Below are positions 32,721-33,695 of a stretch of 33,695 bases of DNA, piece after piece. Both the position numbers and the translations under genes were made by a program. Position 1 is the first letter of the stretch, and each line of letters begins with the position of its first letter. The notes under the pieces were generated by a model, which did no database searches, had not been told where the DNA came from, and was given only the letters and a program-made list of their open reading frames with translations. Origin of the DNA: Chloroflexota bacterium (lineage in GTDB: Bacteria; Chloroflexota; Limnocylindria; Limnocylindrales; CSP1-4); assembly GCA_021813655.1 (NCBI GenBank), contig JAKAJU010000152.1, positions 1 to 33,695 on the forward strand, given 5' to 3'.

Positions 32721-33695
32721 GCCCCGGCCCCGGGACGCCGGGGTGCATCGGGATCGGGGTCCTCGGCTCCGACCGGCATCGCGTAGAACCGGGCCGGGTT
32801 GCCGACGAGGATCCGGTCCGCCGCATCGGCGCCGAGCCGTCGACGGAGCCGTGGCGCGAAGACCGACATGAGGTACCGCTGGCCAGGGCCCCCGCCGTAT
32901 GCGCTGAGGTAGTCGCGCGTCCCGAGGTCGAGCCCGAGCATCATCCGGTCGAGATGCCCGGCCGCCGCGACCGCCTCGATGAGATCGAGGACGGTGCTGT
33001 CCGGGTGGTACTTCGTCCGGCCCACCGTGTCGTACTCGAGCGTCACGCCCCGCGCGGCGACCTCGACGTGCAGCTCCGCGTCCGGGTTCCGGTCGAGGTG
33101 GGCGAGGGCGATGCGCCCGACGGCCACCCCGGCGCGCTCCAGGAGGTCGACGATCTCGTGCGCACATGTCCCGATCTCGGTGTGCACGAGGATCCCGGCC
33201 CCGGTCGCCGCGCCCGCGCCGGCGATCGCCTCCAGCCGGCGCCTCTCCGCGGGGCTGATGCGGTGGTACGAGGCGCCGGCCTTGATGGCGCCGGCCCGCG
33301 CCCGATCGGGCGGGAGCGTCGGATCGTCCCAGTCGGCCGGGTGCATCCCGACGGTCAGGTCCGCGACGATCCGGTCCGCCAGCAGCTCGACCGTGGCGTC
33401 GTAGACCCAGTGCCCCGCCGGGTAGTGCGCGTCGCGGTGATAGCCGCTCGCCGCGACGATCGGCACGGCCGTCGACGCGGCGAGCGCGCGGAGGCCGGCG
33501 GGGTCCCGGCCGAGGCCGATCGGCGTCATCTCGACGATCGTCCCGATGCCGCTCGCGCGGCCCTCGCGGACCTCCTCGGCGGACCGGACCGGGTCGGTGA
33601 ACTCCTGGCCGGGCAGGCCGGGCGAGTCGCAGAGGAGATGATCGTGCGCGTCGATGACGCCGAGCGCCCCGATGGGGACCGGCCCGAGGACCGTG
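32717..33695 (-). CDS. phosphotriesterase-family metal hydrolase (partial, start beyond the window)
   Basis: 325 residues are visible; only a few N-terminal residues are probably missing, since TVLGPVPIGALGV normally lies at the start. Metal-site blocks appear in order: HDH in VIDAHDHLL, the likely carboxylated lysine in IKAG, His in ILVHTEIG, His in IALAHLDRN and Asp in GLDLGTRDY. This is the binuclear amidohydrolase layout of phosphotriesterase, lactonases (PLL) and Php proteins. Lactone or ester hydrolysis is the commonest role in the family and would fit the adjacent dehydrogenases. It would be the first gene of the operon seen here, overlapping the FAD oxidoreductase by 4 bases. Confidence 0.88.
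   Translation of the reverse strand, partial: TVLGPVPIGALGVIDAHDHLLCDSPGLPGQEFTDPVRSAEEVREGRASGIGTIVEMTPIGLGRDPAGLRALAASTAVPIVAASGYHRDAHYPAGHWVYDATVELLADRIVADLTVGMHPADWDDPTLPPDRARAGAIKAGASYHRISPAERRRLEAIAGAGAATGAGILVHTEIGTCAHEIVDLLERAGVAVGRIALAHLDRNPDAELHVEVAARGVTLEYDTVGRTKYHPDSTVLDLIEAVAAAGHLDRMMLGLDLGTRDYLSAYGGGPGQRYLMSVFAPRLRRRLGADAADRILVGNPARFYAMPVGAEDPDPDAPRRPGAGA

Noticed and set aside
1-33695. tRNA, rRNA, CRISPR, insertion sequence or prophage
   Set aside because: Reading both strands gave no cloverleaf-like gene, no regularly spaced repeat array, no transposase or integrase and no phage structural gene.

Overview
The window is a very GC-rich (about 70 % by eye), densely coded bacterial chromosome segment. 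Genes commonly overlap by ATGA, GTGA or TGATG, and GTG starts are frequent. The solute-binding lipoprotein has a Pro/Ala/Thr-rich linker, and there is an ADP-forming acyl-CoA synthetase fused to a GNAT domain. Together these suggest a free-living heterotroph of the Chloroflexota (Limnocylindria-like soil or freshwater lineages); a high-GC actinobacterium is the main alternative. This placement is inference; no rRNA or tRNA gene was seen. No gene-free stretch exceeds 300 bases, and no CRISPR array, insertion sequence or phage gene was recognised.

Left part (1-8234). The end of a dapD-like gene is translationally coupled to a lysA-like PLP decarboxylase, followed by a fungal-type cytosine deaminase. 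A perfect 38-base palindrome then separates these from convergent minus-strand genes: a small secreted protein, an arrestin-fold-like protein, a 913-residue acyl-CoA synthetase/acetyltransferase, and a SIS-domain sugar-phosphate deaminase/isomerase. A short remnant resembling the end of a response-regulator receiver domain lies at about 7000-7139.

Centre (8386-25119): a large sugar-catabolism locus. A Gfo/Idh/MocA dehydrogenase and a NagB-type deaminase are followed by a convergent ROK-family repressor. A long plus-strand operon diverges from the repressor. It encodes a second dehydrogenase, a xylose-isomerase-like TIM-barrel epimerase, a DeoC-type aldolase, a third dehydrogenase (paralogue of the first), a SIS sugar isomerase, a complete RbsABC-type importer (binding lipoprotein, double ATPase, two permeases), a ROK sugar kinase, a divergent ROK-like protein with a long N-terminal extension, and NagA. 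A perfect inverted repeat (TTGTAGGATG half-sites) in the repressor/operon intergenic region is a good candidate operator. The logic is import, phosphorylation, deacetylation and deamination of an N-acetylated amino sugar. The oxidoreductase, epimerase and aldolase branch suggests a second, less ordinary substrate. No glycoside hydrolase is encoded here.

Right part (25193-33695). A long hairpin separates nagA from a convergent old-yellow-enzyme/FAD oxidoreductase, which is transcribed divergently from an AraC-type regulator. Then follow a GNAT protein coupled to a uroporphyrinogen-decarboxylase-like methyltransferase. Convergent to these is a minus-strand operon of a phosphotriesterase-family hydrolase (cut by the window edge), an FAD-dependent oxidoreductase and a short-chain dehydrogenase, all overlapping by 4 bases.
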